Shown here piece after piece: positions 34,723 through 44,507 of a stretch of DNA of 64,000 bases (positions are counted from its first letter, which is position 1; each line of letters begins with the position of its first letter). The stretch comes from Quercus robur (lineage: Eukaryota; Streptophyta; Magnoliopsida; Fagales; Fagaceae), in the NCBI RefSeq assembly GCF_932294415.1, contig NC_065535.1:86077862-86141861 (forward strand), written 5' to 3'. The notes under the pieces are model-generated. The model was not told the DNA's origin. It searched no databases and saw only the letters and a list, made by a program, of their open reading frames with translations. Position numbers and translations under genes: made by a program.

Positions 34723-37137
34723 ATGGGTAGATTCGAAAAATTAGTAAATACTCCGGCCGCTATGGAGGCCTTTAGGGCAAAATACCACATTCCCCCGGGT
34801 GTGGGGCTGCAGTATTGTCCTCTTGAAGGAGTATTGACAAATAGAGGCGAGGAAGAAGTTGTTATCCCCATGATTGCTTTCATAGAGGGAGGGATGACAC
34901 TTCCCATGCGTAGGATTACAAGGGAGTACCTGTTCAACCATAAGTTGATGCCGCATCAGTGTGCCCCAAATATGTTCAAGATACTAGGCTGTGTAGATGT
35001 CTTAGATGAACGGATGAATCTAGGTCTTACTTGGCACGACGTGGCTTATCTGTATGAGTGTCACCGCCTCGAGAGTGGAGGGTATTATCTTAAATCCCGA
35101 TCCGAGGTTGTTAGATTGATCTCTTGTCTTCCAGTATCCAATAAGACCGTGAAGAATGATTTTCTTATTGCTTCGGGGGAGTGGTTCGATGGTATTCATT
35201 GTCCGACTCGGGCAGGAATCCCAGGTGCGGCGTCTTTAGGGCCAATCCTTTTGGGGAAAGGGTTTAGCATTGGGGGGTTATTTTTCTTGCTTTCCTTACA
35301 CTTGGAGAATTTCATGAACTAATCCCACTTTTCTTGGATGTTTGTAGATAAAGTTCACGTCGCTCCTCGGCTAAACTTCGTGAATGTGCCGGCGCTGAAC
35401 TACCTTCTGAGGTCGGAAATTTACGTTGCTGAGGACGGACAGCTACGTGTGGCTCATCTGGTTCTGGGCTATCAACCTCTAAGCCGCTCTTTCCAAGCTA
35501 TTGGTCACGCCATAAGGGCTGGCAGTCCGAGGTTGGCTAGGATTGACGTGTCCAAGATCGGGTTCCTAGCTCAACGTGATCTTCCACCGGTCGTACTACC
35601 CGGCGTTCAGCATCTCTATATAGCAGAGCAACTACCTCCGCCAGAAGAGCCTGGTGTTGCTGTTCCAGTTGAGGGGCAAATCGAATCATCTCGTCTTTCC
35701 CTGAAGGAAGAAATAGACGAGTTTTATTTTGAGGAGGAAGTTCAGCAAAACCCCGTGGTTGAGCTTTCTGATCCTGAAGGAGAGCAGGACCGCAACTCCG
35801 TGGCTGGTGGTCCAATCATAATAACCTGCTCAGACGACTCCTCGGACGGAGAAGGAGGTGATATGGGAAAGTCTCTGCTAGAGTTGATGTCCAGCCGAGG
35901 CAAGGGTCAGTCCTCGAAGGCGCCTGCCAAGGCACAAACCCAGGACCCACCTCCAATTGCCCCTCAGGTCCCTACTGATCCTGGCCTCAAGGCTATCCCC
36001 GACCTAAAAAAGAAAAGGCAGGCTGACATTCCTGAGGAGGGTGAGCTGGTTACCCGACCTTCTAAGCAGCAAAAGGCCACAAAGGGGCAGAGGAGTAAGA
36101 GGACAAACTCCTCTAAGAGCAGGGACGAGGAGAACCGTGCTGAGGTGCGCGCTACCCCGCGTACGTGGAGCCCTAAGTTGAAGTTGGATGGGGTTGCTAT
36201 CCCTTACAACTTGTCAATCCAAGAGTACAACCGGGGCCGAGCAGGGTACGTGGCTGATGCCTTAGAGCAACCCCTACTGCTTCCTCGGGATATGGAGGCC
36301 TATAGGCGGTTCTCTCAGCCCGAGATTTTCCTATCTCTTAAAAGGGATCTTGCGATGGTAAGTAATCCTTTTACTGTTTTATTAATTTATTTAACCCTGT
36401 TAAATTCTGAACCGATTTTGTTTCGTTTGCAGATTACTCAGCAGGTATTTGTGGCTGAGGAATTTTGTCGTGATAATCGAAGTCGGGCTGAGGCTGAGGC
36501 TGAGGCTCAGTCTCAGACAGAGATGGAGAAAGCCTTGGGGTCCCTCAAGCACGATCACCTTGAACTCACTGAGAAGTTCAAGGAGTCGGAGAAACGGCGC
36601 AAAAGTGCTGAGGCTGGTCTGAAGAGTGCCGAGACCCAGGCGGAGGACCAGCGCAAAGAGCTATATTCAACCCAGATCAACCTCGCCACCAAGAAGCAGG
36701 CAGTGCTGGATCTCAAGACTGCTCTACAAAAAGTCGAGGGTGAGCTGCGGCGGGTCAAAGAGGAGGCTCAGCTGATCCGAGAGGCTACGGAGGCTGAAAA
36801 GAATGCTGCTCGCCAGCTTGGGGTCCAAGAAACGGAGGCCAGGCTATCCGAGGAGATCCCCGAGGTGTGCAGGGACTACTGCAGCATCTCATGGGCTCAG
36901 GCCCTTGATGCTGCAGGAGTTCCTGCAGATTCGGTGCTAAGACTGCCTGAGAACGTCTTCTACCCTCAGGAGATCCGAGAGAATCCTGACGGCGTCCAAG
37001 CAGCTTCTGAGCAGGATTTGACGGTGCCAGATGCCGTCCCCATGCCTGACAACTCGAAGGATCCGGCTGCGGACCCTACCATCGAGGTTCCTCCTCCTCA
37101 GTCAGAGCAGAAAGAAGACCCTCCTGTCGAGGCTTAG
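34723..37137 (+). CDS. antisense gene carried by the Tat-clade element (738 aa, two introns)
   Basis: Joining 34723-35224, 35348-36357 and 36433-37137 gives 739 codons with no internal stop. Intron 1 (35225-35347, GT...AG) is required because the first frame ends at 35322. Intron 2 (36358-36432, GTAAGT...TTTGCAG) is 75 bp and in frame, so retention is also possible. Residues 1 to about 230 form a globular region (MPHQCAPNMFKILGCVDVLD, LTWHDVAYLYECHRLESGG) that resembles the plant 'putative gypsy-type transposon' domain (PF04195, tentative). A basic, disordered middle contains KKKRQ and KGQRSKRTNSSK. A coiled coil rich in Glu, Lys and Ala covers about residues 490-640. No catalytic motif was recognised. 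It runs opposite to gag-pol and is much better preserved than it. Function is unknown. Confidence 0.75.
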
Positions 37138-37454
37138 CTTTTAGGCTTTTTAATTTTTATATTTCCTTCCTCTCTTTATTATTATTATTTTTTTTTTTTT
37201 TTGAACGAGAGTCGTCCTGCTTTTGCGCTCTTTTGTAAGGACCTCTCTTTTTGTATTGATCTCGGAATATTAATATAGAATGTTTCCTTCATTTTCATGG
37301 ATTTATGTTAGCACCATCCCTTTATTTAACGCTGATAACGATATAAACGGTCAAGGTGAAGAGGATGTCTTGTAGCGAATTTGAATGAGGGTTGCAACGG
37401 TGCTAGACTGCGCGCACGCCTTAAAATGATTTCCCTTAGGTAATAGTTTCCCAA

Positions 37455-38346
37455 ATTGTCATGAGTAATAATTTCCCCTAAGTCTGTGGTCCGAGGATCC
37501 ATGCAGGACTTAGGTTCTGTTTAAAACTATGAGTAGTCGTCATAAGTAATAATTTCCCCTAAGTCTGTGGTCCGAGGATCCATGCAGGACTTAGGTTCTG
37601 TTTAAAACTTGTATAAATTGTCATGAGTAATAATTTCCCCTAAGTCTGTGGTCCAAGAAGCCATGCAGGACTTAGGTTCTATTTAAAACTATGAATAGTC
37701 GCCATAAATAATAATTTCCCCTAAGTCTGTGGTCCGAGGATTCATGCAGGACTTAGGTTCTGTTTAAAACTTGTATAAATTTTCATGAGTAATAATTTCC
37801 CCTAAGTCTGTGGTCCGAGGAGCCATGCAGGACTTAGGTTCTGTTTAAAACTATGAATAAATTGTCATGAGTAATAATTTCCCCTAAGTCTGTGGTCCGA
37901 GGATCCATGCAGGACTTAGGTTCTGTTTAAAACTATGAATAAATTGTCATGAGTAATAATTTCCCCTAAGTCTGTGGTCCGAGGAGTCATGCAGGACTTA
38001 GGTTCTGTTTAAAACTTGTATAAATTGTCATAAGTAATAATTTCCCATAAGTCTGTGGTCCGAAGAGCCATGCAGGACTTAGGTTCTGTTTAAAACTATG
38101 AATAAATTGTCATGAGTAATAATTTCCCCTAAGTCTGTGGTCCGAGGATCCATGTAGGACTTAGGTTCTGTTTAAAACTATGAATAAATTGTCATGAGTA
38201 ATAATTTCCCCTAAGTCTGTGGTCCGAGGATCCATGCAGGACTTAGGTTCTGTTTAAAACTATGAATAAATTGTCATGAGTAATAATTTCCCCTAAGTCT
38301 GTGGTCCGAGGAGCCATGCAGGACTTAGGTTCTATTTAAAACTATG
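37455..38346. repeat. eleven tandem repeats of 81 bp in the Tat-clade element
   Basis: Eleven copies each contain TCCCCTAAGTCTGTGGTCCG and GCAGGACTTAGGTTCTGTTT. The distance between the first two starts is 81 bp. Copies differ by a few substitutions and by variable spacers (ATGAATAAATTG, TTGTATAAATTG, ATGAGTAGTCG). The array lies between the antisense gene's 3' end and the integrase end. Tandem repeats at this place are known from Retand-type elements. Confidence 0.93.
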
Positions 38347-38413
38347 AACAGTCGTAAATAGATTAGCAGGCAGAGGATAATCACGAAACAAAACATGGGC
38401 GAAACCATTTTCA

Positions 38414-40342
38414 TTAATAACAATATCTTCTGAGGTTATTTACATTCCATGGTCGAGTTACGGTTTTTTCATCCAGATCTTCTAGGTAGTAAGCGCCTAT
38501 CCCAGCCACGGATGTGACACGGTATGGTCCTTCCCAATTGGGCCCCAACTTGCCCCAAGAGGGGTTTTTCGCGCTGCCGAGAATCTTTCTCATCACGAGA
38601 TCACCTGGACCTAGAGGTCGCAGCTTAACATTGGCATCATACCCTTGTCTCAGCTTCTGGTGATAATAGGCCATATGAATCGTGGCTTTTTCCCTTCTTT
38701 CCTCGGCTAGGTCTAGACTTCTTCCCAATAACTCGTCGTTACCGCTTGGGGTAAACGAGCTAGACCTCAGTGTGGGGAAGTTGTTCTCGATTGGGAGCAC
38801 GGCCTCTACCCCATAAGTCATCGAAAAGGGGGTCTCACCGGTTGAACGTCGCGGCGTTATCCGATAGGTCCATAAGACGTGCGGGAGCTCTTCTACCCAT
38901 CTTCCCTTTGCCTCATCCAGTCTTTTCTTCAGTCCGTTCACTATGACCTTGTTCACGGCCTCGACTTGCCCATTTCCTTGGGGGTATGCGGGGGTGGAAT
39001 ATCGATTAATAATCCCAAACTCGCGGCAATACTCCCTAAAGCTCTTACTGTCGAACTAAAGACCATTGTCGGAAATGAGTGTACGTGGAGTTCCGAAGCG
39101 GGTGATAATGTTCTTCCAGATGAATTTCTGGGCATCCACGTCCCTAATGTTGGCCAAAGGTTCAGCTTCCACCCATTTAGTGAAGTAATCGGTTCCGACT
39201 ATTATGTATCGCTTGTTCCCCACAGCTTTAGGGAAAGATCCGACAATATCAAGACCCCATTATGCGAACGGCCATGGGCTAGAGAATGGGTTGAGAACCC
39301 CTCCGGGTTGGTGGATATTCAGGGCAAATCTTTGGCACTGATCGCACTTTTTAGCGTATTCTTGAGCCTCTCTTTGCATGTTCGGCCACCAATATCCTTG
39401 GGTGAGTGCCCTGTGCGCCAGCGACCTTCCTCCGGTGTGACTTCCGCAAATTCCCTCGTGTAACTCCTCGAGTAGAGACTCGGATTCTTCTGGATGTACG
39501 CAGAGTAGGTACGGTCCAGAGTAGGAGCGCCGATATAGTTTGTGGTCGTTTGATAGCCAGAACCGAGGAGCATTTCTACGTACCTTCTCTGCCTCTAGTT
39601 TTTCTTCCGGTAAGATATCGTCTTGGAGGAATTTCTTTATGGGGTCCATCCAGCTGGGACTCTTTCTGATCTGATGGACTTGGGCCGGGTTTCCGCTGAT
39701 GGGACTCGCCCTGATTAGATCTTCTACAAGGATCATTCGTGGCAGATTACGCGCCGAGGACGTGGCAAGAGTGGCCAGCGAGTCTGCATAAGTGTTTACA
39801 CTTCTGGAAACATGCGTCAGATTGAATGACTCAAAACTCGTCTGCAGGCGTTTAACTTGTCCTAGATACTCTTGCATCCTAGCATCTCTGGCTTCCAGCT
39901 CACCCATCACTTGTCCGACGACCAACCTGGAGTCCGAGAAAGCTTCTATTACTCTTCCGCCCAATTTTTGAACCATTGTCATCCCTTGAAGTAAGGCCTC
40001 GTATTCGGCTTCATTGTTCGTAACCGAAAATCCGAGCCTCAGCGATTTTTCAATGGCAACACCGTTTGGTGATATTAAAACTATCCCAACTCCAGATCCT
40101 CTCTGGTTGGCCGCGCCATTCACGTAGACCTTCCATTGCAAGGTCCCCCCTGCCGAAATTACGCCAACCGATTTTCCATCCATGTCTTTCTTCTCGGTTA
40201 TTGTTTCTATAGAGGGTTCAGCAAACTCTGCTACCAGGTCTGCGAGGACCTGACCTTTAATGGAGGATCTGGGCATATATTTAATATCAAAGGCTCCCAA
40301 AAGCGCACTCCACATGGCGATCCTTCCTGTGTAGTCAGCGCT
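38414..40342 (-). pseudogene. Tat-clade pol: archaeal-type RNase H and integrase
   Basis: The minus-strand frame holds, in order, an archaeal-type RNase H (NNEAEYEALLQGM, SDSRLVVGQVMGE, NTYADSLATLA) and an integrase. The integrase has a zinc-binding HHCC region (ICGSHTGGRSLAHRALTQGY to CDQCQ), WGLDIVGSFPK, SDNG and NGQVEAVNKVI as the D,D,E triad, and a C-terminal GPYRVTSVAGIGAYYLEDL. The first RNase H acidic residue is Asn (VNGAAN, codon 40118-40120) where the family has Asp. Stops at 39260-39262 (TAA) and 39056-39058 (TAG) sit at expected Gln codons. The frame is otherwise continuous. The element's integrase would be truncated. Confidence 0.9.
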
Positions 40343-41733
40343 TCAAAGCACTGCTCGGAGGGGAAGCTGAGTTAGAACGATGACCGTATGCGCCTGAAAA
40401 TAATGAGGGAGCTTCCGGGTGGCCTGTACTACCGCCAGAATTGCCTTTTCTAGAGGTAGGTATCGTACCTCGGCCTCATGTAATGATTTGCTCACATAGT
40501 ACACCGGTCGCTGCACCCCATTATTATCCCGTATCAGTACCAAGCTTACGGCATGGGGAGTTACAGCGATGTACGCAAACAATACCTCGTCTGCCTCAGG
40601 GCTGGACATGATGGGGGGTCGTGACAAATATTCCTTAAGCTGCTGGAAAGCCCGAACACAATCCTCCAACCATTCAAACCCTTTCCACTTATTTATCAGG
40701 AGGTAAAAAAGTCGGCATCGATCCGCTGACCGCGATATGAACCGGTTTAATGCTGCAATCATACCAGTGAGCTTCTGTACTTCCTTCGGGTTCCAAGGAG
40801 CCTGTAGGCTGTTTATTGCTTTGATTTGATCGGGGCTCACTTCTATTCCCCTATGGGTTACCAAGTACCTTAAAAATCTCCCCGACCCGACCCGACCCCG
40901 AATGAACATTTGGAAGCGTTCAACCGCAACCGGTGTTCCCTTAAGATAGCGAAGATTTTTTCGAGGTCTTTCACGTGCTCGGACACCCTTTTACTTTTTA
41001 CAACCATATCGTCTATGTAAACCTCTATGATCTTGCCCAGTTGTGATTCGAACATCCGGGTCATCATCCTTTGGTAGGTTGAGCCTGTGTTCTTCAACCC
41101 AAACGGCATCACCTTATAGTGATAATTTCCGATGGGCGTCATGAAAGCCGTCTTCTCCTGGTCTTCTGGCGCAAGGGGGATCTGATGATAGCCCTGGAAG
41201 GCGTCCAGGAAGCTCATCCGAGGATGACCCACAGTTGCATCCACCAACCTGTCGATTCGGGGTAGGGGGAATGGGTCCTTTGGGCACGCCTTGTTCAGGT
41301 CCGTGAAGTCCACACAGACCCTCCACTTCCCTGTCTTCTTCCTTACCACCACCGTGTTTGCCAACCATTCGGGGTAAAAGACCTCTTTAATAGCCCCTGC
41401 TTTTTTCAGTTTTGCCACCTCGTCTCTCACGGCACTAGCGTGTTCCTTTGAAGGGCGTCGAGGTGGCTGCTTCTTCGGAGTGGAAGAGGGGTTGACATTC
41501 AGGTGGTGACAAATAAGGCTAGGATCAACTCCCGAGGTGTCGTAGGCGTCCCATGCAAACACGTCGACATTTCCTCTGAGAAATCTGACCAGTTCCTCTT
41601 TTTCTTGAGAAGGCAACTCAGAGCCGACCTGAAAAAACTTGTCCAGGTCGTTGTTGACAGCGATCTTATCTAAACTTTCACACCTTATCTCCTCGGCTAG
41701 CCCATCTCCTTGCCCGGCCGAGGAGGCTGGTTG
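40343..41733 (-). pseudogene. Tat-clade pol: reverse transcriptase and first RNase H
   Basis: Reverse transcriptase motifs in order: WLANTVVVRKKTGKWRVCVD, FTDLNKACPKDPFPLP, FLDAFQGYHQI, KVMPFGLKNTGSTYQ and the catalytic YIDDMVVKS. A frameshift at about 40870-40909 coincides with a short repeat of GGTCGG units and duplicates the GVGSGR segment. The frame then continues with FLRYLVTHRGIEVSPDQIKA and a degenerate RNase H (YYVSKSLHEAEVRYLPLEKA). It ends at a TGA (40343-40345) where Arg is expected. Upstream it is separated from gag-protease by a TAG at 41734-41736 in the same frame, which could be a mutation or a readthrough stop. Confidence 0.9.
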
Positions 41734-43895
41734 CTATGAGCTCTGTGGGGCCGAGGACTCGGCAACAGGTCGATGTAAGATGGCGGCAACCATACACTTC
41801 CTGGCTATGGCCTGATCTCCTCGGATTTCTTCTACTTGTCCTCTGGATGGGTATTTTACTTTTTGGTGGAGTGTGGAGGATACGACTTCTAGGGCGTGGA
41901 TCCATGGCCTGGCAACTATTGCGGTGTAGGGGGAGTAAGTGTCGACCACGATAAAATTTACCTCCACCACCTCCGACCCAGTCTGCACGGGTAGCCGGAT
42001 CTGCCCTTTCGGTGTAACAATCCTCCCTTCGAAACTGAGAAGGGGGGAATCATAGGCTGCCAAATCTTCCGGCTTCAGGTTCAGCCCCTTGTATAGATCA
42101 GGGTACATTATTTCTACCGCACTTCCTGAGTCTACTAACACCCTTCTCACATCGAAGCCTCCAATTCTTAACGTAACCACCAAGGCGTCATCGTGAGGTT
42201 GAATAGTTCCCCTCTTATCTTCGTCCGAGAATCCCAGTATCAAAGAGCTTCGCTTTTTCGACCTTTTGGGTTCCCTATTCCTGTCCTCGGAGTGGAGCCG
42301 ATCTACAGCCAGTACCTTGGGGATGGGTGGCCCAGTTCTTCCTGGTGCAGCAAGGATGACATGTATCGTTCCAGTAGGGGATCTTAAGGACACATCCTTT
42401 CGAGACTCTGGTATTGCTTGACCAGGATGTCCGCTCGAGGGGTGCAGAAGGTGACGTAACTTCCCTTCTCGGACCAACTGATTTAGGTGATTCCATAGAT
42501 TCCTGCAATCCTCAGTGGTATGCCCATGGTCCTGATGGTAGTGACAGTATAGGTCCTGGTTACGTTTGGAAGGGTCTCCGGCCATCTAAAATAGGGCTCG
42601 TTCCTTACTTTCTCTAGCATCTGTTGTACTGGCTCCCTAAACACGGCATTCACTGTTTGCGGGTGGCTCTGTCCAGCCTGTCGCGAGAAATCTTTCCTCG
42701 GCTGGCTAGGGTTATACCGTTCCGACCTAAAGTCATTTGCTTTTGGGGGAATGACCTTCTCCTTTCCCCTTCCTTGCAGCTGATCTTCCTCCACCCTTTT
42801 GTACTTGTCGATCCTATCCATCAGCTGATGAACGTCGGCAACTGGTTTACCAGTGAGGGATTTCCTCAAGCCATGCTCGGTGGGGAGGCCGTTTTTGAAC
42901 GTGCTGATAGCAACATCATCATGGTTGTCATCTAAGTCATTATACACCTCTCAATATCTATCCGAATATGCTTTCAAGGTTTCTCCTTCGTGCATGGATA
43001 AGGACAATAATGAACTAAGGGGTCGAGGGACTCTGGTGTTTGTGATAAAACGGGAGCAGAAAGCCTGAGTGAGCTGCTTGTAGGAGCCTATGGAATTTGT
43101 CTTCAAGCTGTTAAACCACCTCATCGCCATTGATCCCAAGCTAGATGGGAAGATTTTGCACATTAGGGCTTCATTTTGGGAGTAGATTGTCATTTTCTGG
43201 TTAAACTGGCTCACATGCTCTACCGGGTCTGCTCGGCCATTATAGATGGCGAACGCCAGTTGGTTGAAGCGCCGAGGCAGCTTAGCCCCTTCAATTCTAT
43301 ACGTGAAAGGTGATCTCGAAACCTGGTCCAGCGCCTTCTTCATAACATCGTTCCCTGAACCCTTACTGGATAGGTTCTCATATTTCCGTACAGGGCGTGG
43401 TTCCCTTTCGTAGGAAAAGGTTTCACTTGGGGGGGTCCTTGACCTCCGTCAGTAACTCGCATCCTCCGCACTAGAAGACTCGTCTGAGTCAGAGGGGGAT
43501 CGTTTTCGCCGCACACGTCGTAACTCCCTTTTCAGGTCGTCTATTTCCCGCTGCATGGCCTGATGACTATTTCGCCTCTGGGACACATGACTACCTGTCT
43601 GAGTGTAACTCTGGCTCGTCCGGATAGTATGCACACTTCCCTCACGATTCCCCCTGCCGCCTGGGTTGGTGGGGTTATTTTGCCTCTGGGACTCGGCGGG
43701 TTGTGTTTGTTGGGAGTTTGCCTGGTGGGAGTTTGCCTGGTGAGGATTCTCCTGGTGTGGGCCTAGTTCTACCATACTCGACCGTTGTGCCGGCTGATGC
43801 TCTAGTTCTTCCCACAGACGGCGCCAATTGTAGTTGCACGATTTTCCTGGCCCAAACCCTATTGAGCAGGCCCTGGCCCAAGGCGCAACACACAA
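41734..43895 (-). pseudogene. Tat-clade gag and protease
   Basis: The frame starts close to the 5' LTR. Segments: an N-terminal low-complexity part rich in His-Gln-Ala-Asn, the gag core (FNQLAFAIYNGRADPVEHVS, MAMRWFNSL), a second gag part (DVAISTFKNGLP), a zinc knuckle of the CHYHQDHGHTTEDC type, and a protease with VDSGSAVEIMYPDLY. Breaks are a TGA at about 43449-43451, a TGA at about 42948-42950 where Trp is expected, and a frameshift near 42585. No full-length Gag can be made from this copy. Confidence 0.88.
43811..43827 (-). promoter_or_regulatory. Tat-clade element primer-binding site
   Basis: On the minus strand, directly after the 5' LTR, the sequence reads ATTGGCGCCGTCTGTGG. TGGCGCCGTCTGTGGG-type sites are common in plant Tat-clade elements. 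Confidence 0.8.
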
Positions 43896-44507
43896 TAAAT
43901 ACTTGTAGAGGATGGGTCAAAGAACTTAGCCTCAGTGAGCTTAGTTGGTCTGAGGTATGGAAAATGTTGTTGCAGGAATAAAGACACCAGAATGGATACT
44001 CCAAAGAAGATTCTATTTCCTGAGTGCTGAATACATTTTTTCCGTCCCCTTTCTTTGAGGGACTCCCTTACATTATATAGCTCTCTCATTCTTATCTGAA
44101 CCTTACACTTGTTGATCATCTAAGCCCCCACTTGAGCACCTGTCCTATCAAACACCTTTATCACTCCCTTGTGAGTTGCAGTGGCCAAGGTAGTACTGTT
44201 CAAGGGTCTTTTCCTCATTAATGCGGCCAAAAGGGTGGTTGTGATACATTTAATGTGGTGGTAGCAGCTTTCCGTGAGATATTTTGGGTTTTATTCTTTT
44301 TTATATGATTGGAGGATGAGCTGCAGTGGTTAGGGCGAGCTTTTTGATCTGGACTTAGTGGTGTCCGAGGAGGTGTTACTCCTCGGACAGGTTTCTTTTA
44401 CCGCAGTTGGGCTTGAATAATATTTTGCCTATGACTTCTCCTCGGACACGATGCTTCTCGGATGGGCCTGTATTTAACTAGCCCATTATTTTGGGCCGGG
44501 CCCCACA
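43828..44507 (-). repeat. Tat-clade element 5' LTR
   Basis: 680 bp, about 97.5% identical to the copy at 33509-34186 by hand count. It is followed on the plus strand by the CTAGT target duplication. Confidence 0.93.

Larger units (their letters stand above)
33509..44507 (-). mobile_element. Tat-clade (Retand/Grande-like) Ty3/Gypsy LTR retrotransposon with an antisense gene (10,999 bp)
   Basis: LTRs of 678 and 680 bp lie at 33509-34186 and 43828-44507, with 5 bp target duplications CTAGT at 33504-33508 and 44508-44512. In element orientation (minus strand) the order is 5' LTR, primer-binding site, gag, protease, reverse transcriptase, RNase H, a second archaeal-type RNase H, integrase, tandem repeats, antisense gene, polypurine tract, 3' LTR. 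The double RNase H is the hallmark of the Tat clade. Retand and Grande members are known for tandem repeats and antisense frames before the 3' LTR. The LTRs differ at about 17 positions plus small indels (about 2.5%). It is inserted only in unit 2; unit 1 near 16095-16110 keeps the intact site. Confidence 0.93.

Noticed and set aside
37455-38346. Regular direct repeats resembling a CRISPR array
   Set aside because: The 81 bp units are near-identical throughout with no variable spacers, and the sequence is a plant retrotransposon.
38879-39463. 194-codon plus-strand frame
   Set aside because: Shadow of the integrase and RNase H coding sequence on the minus strand.
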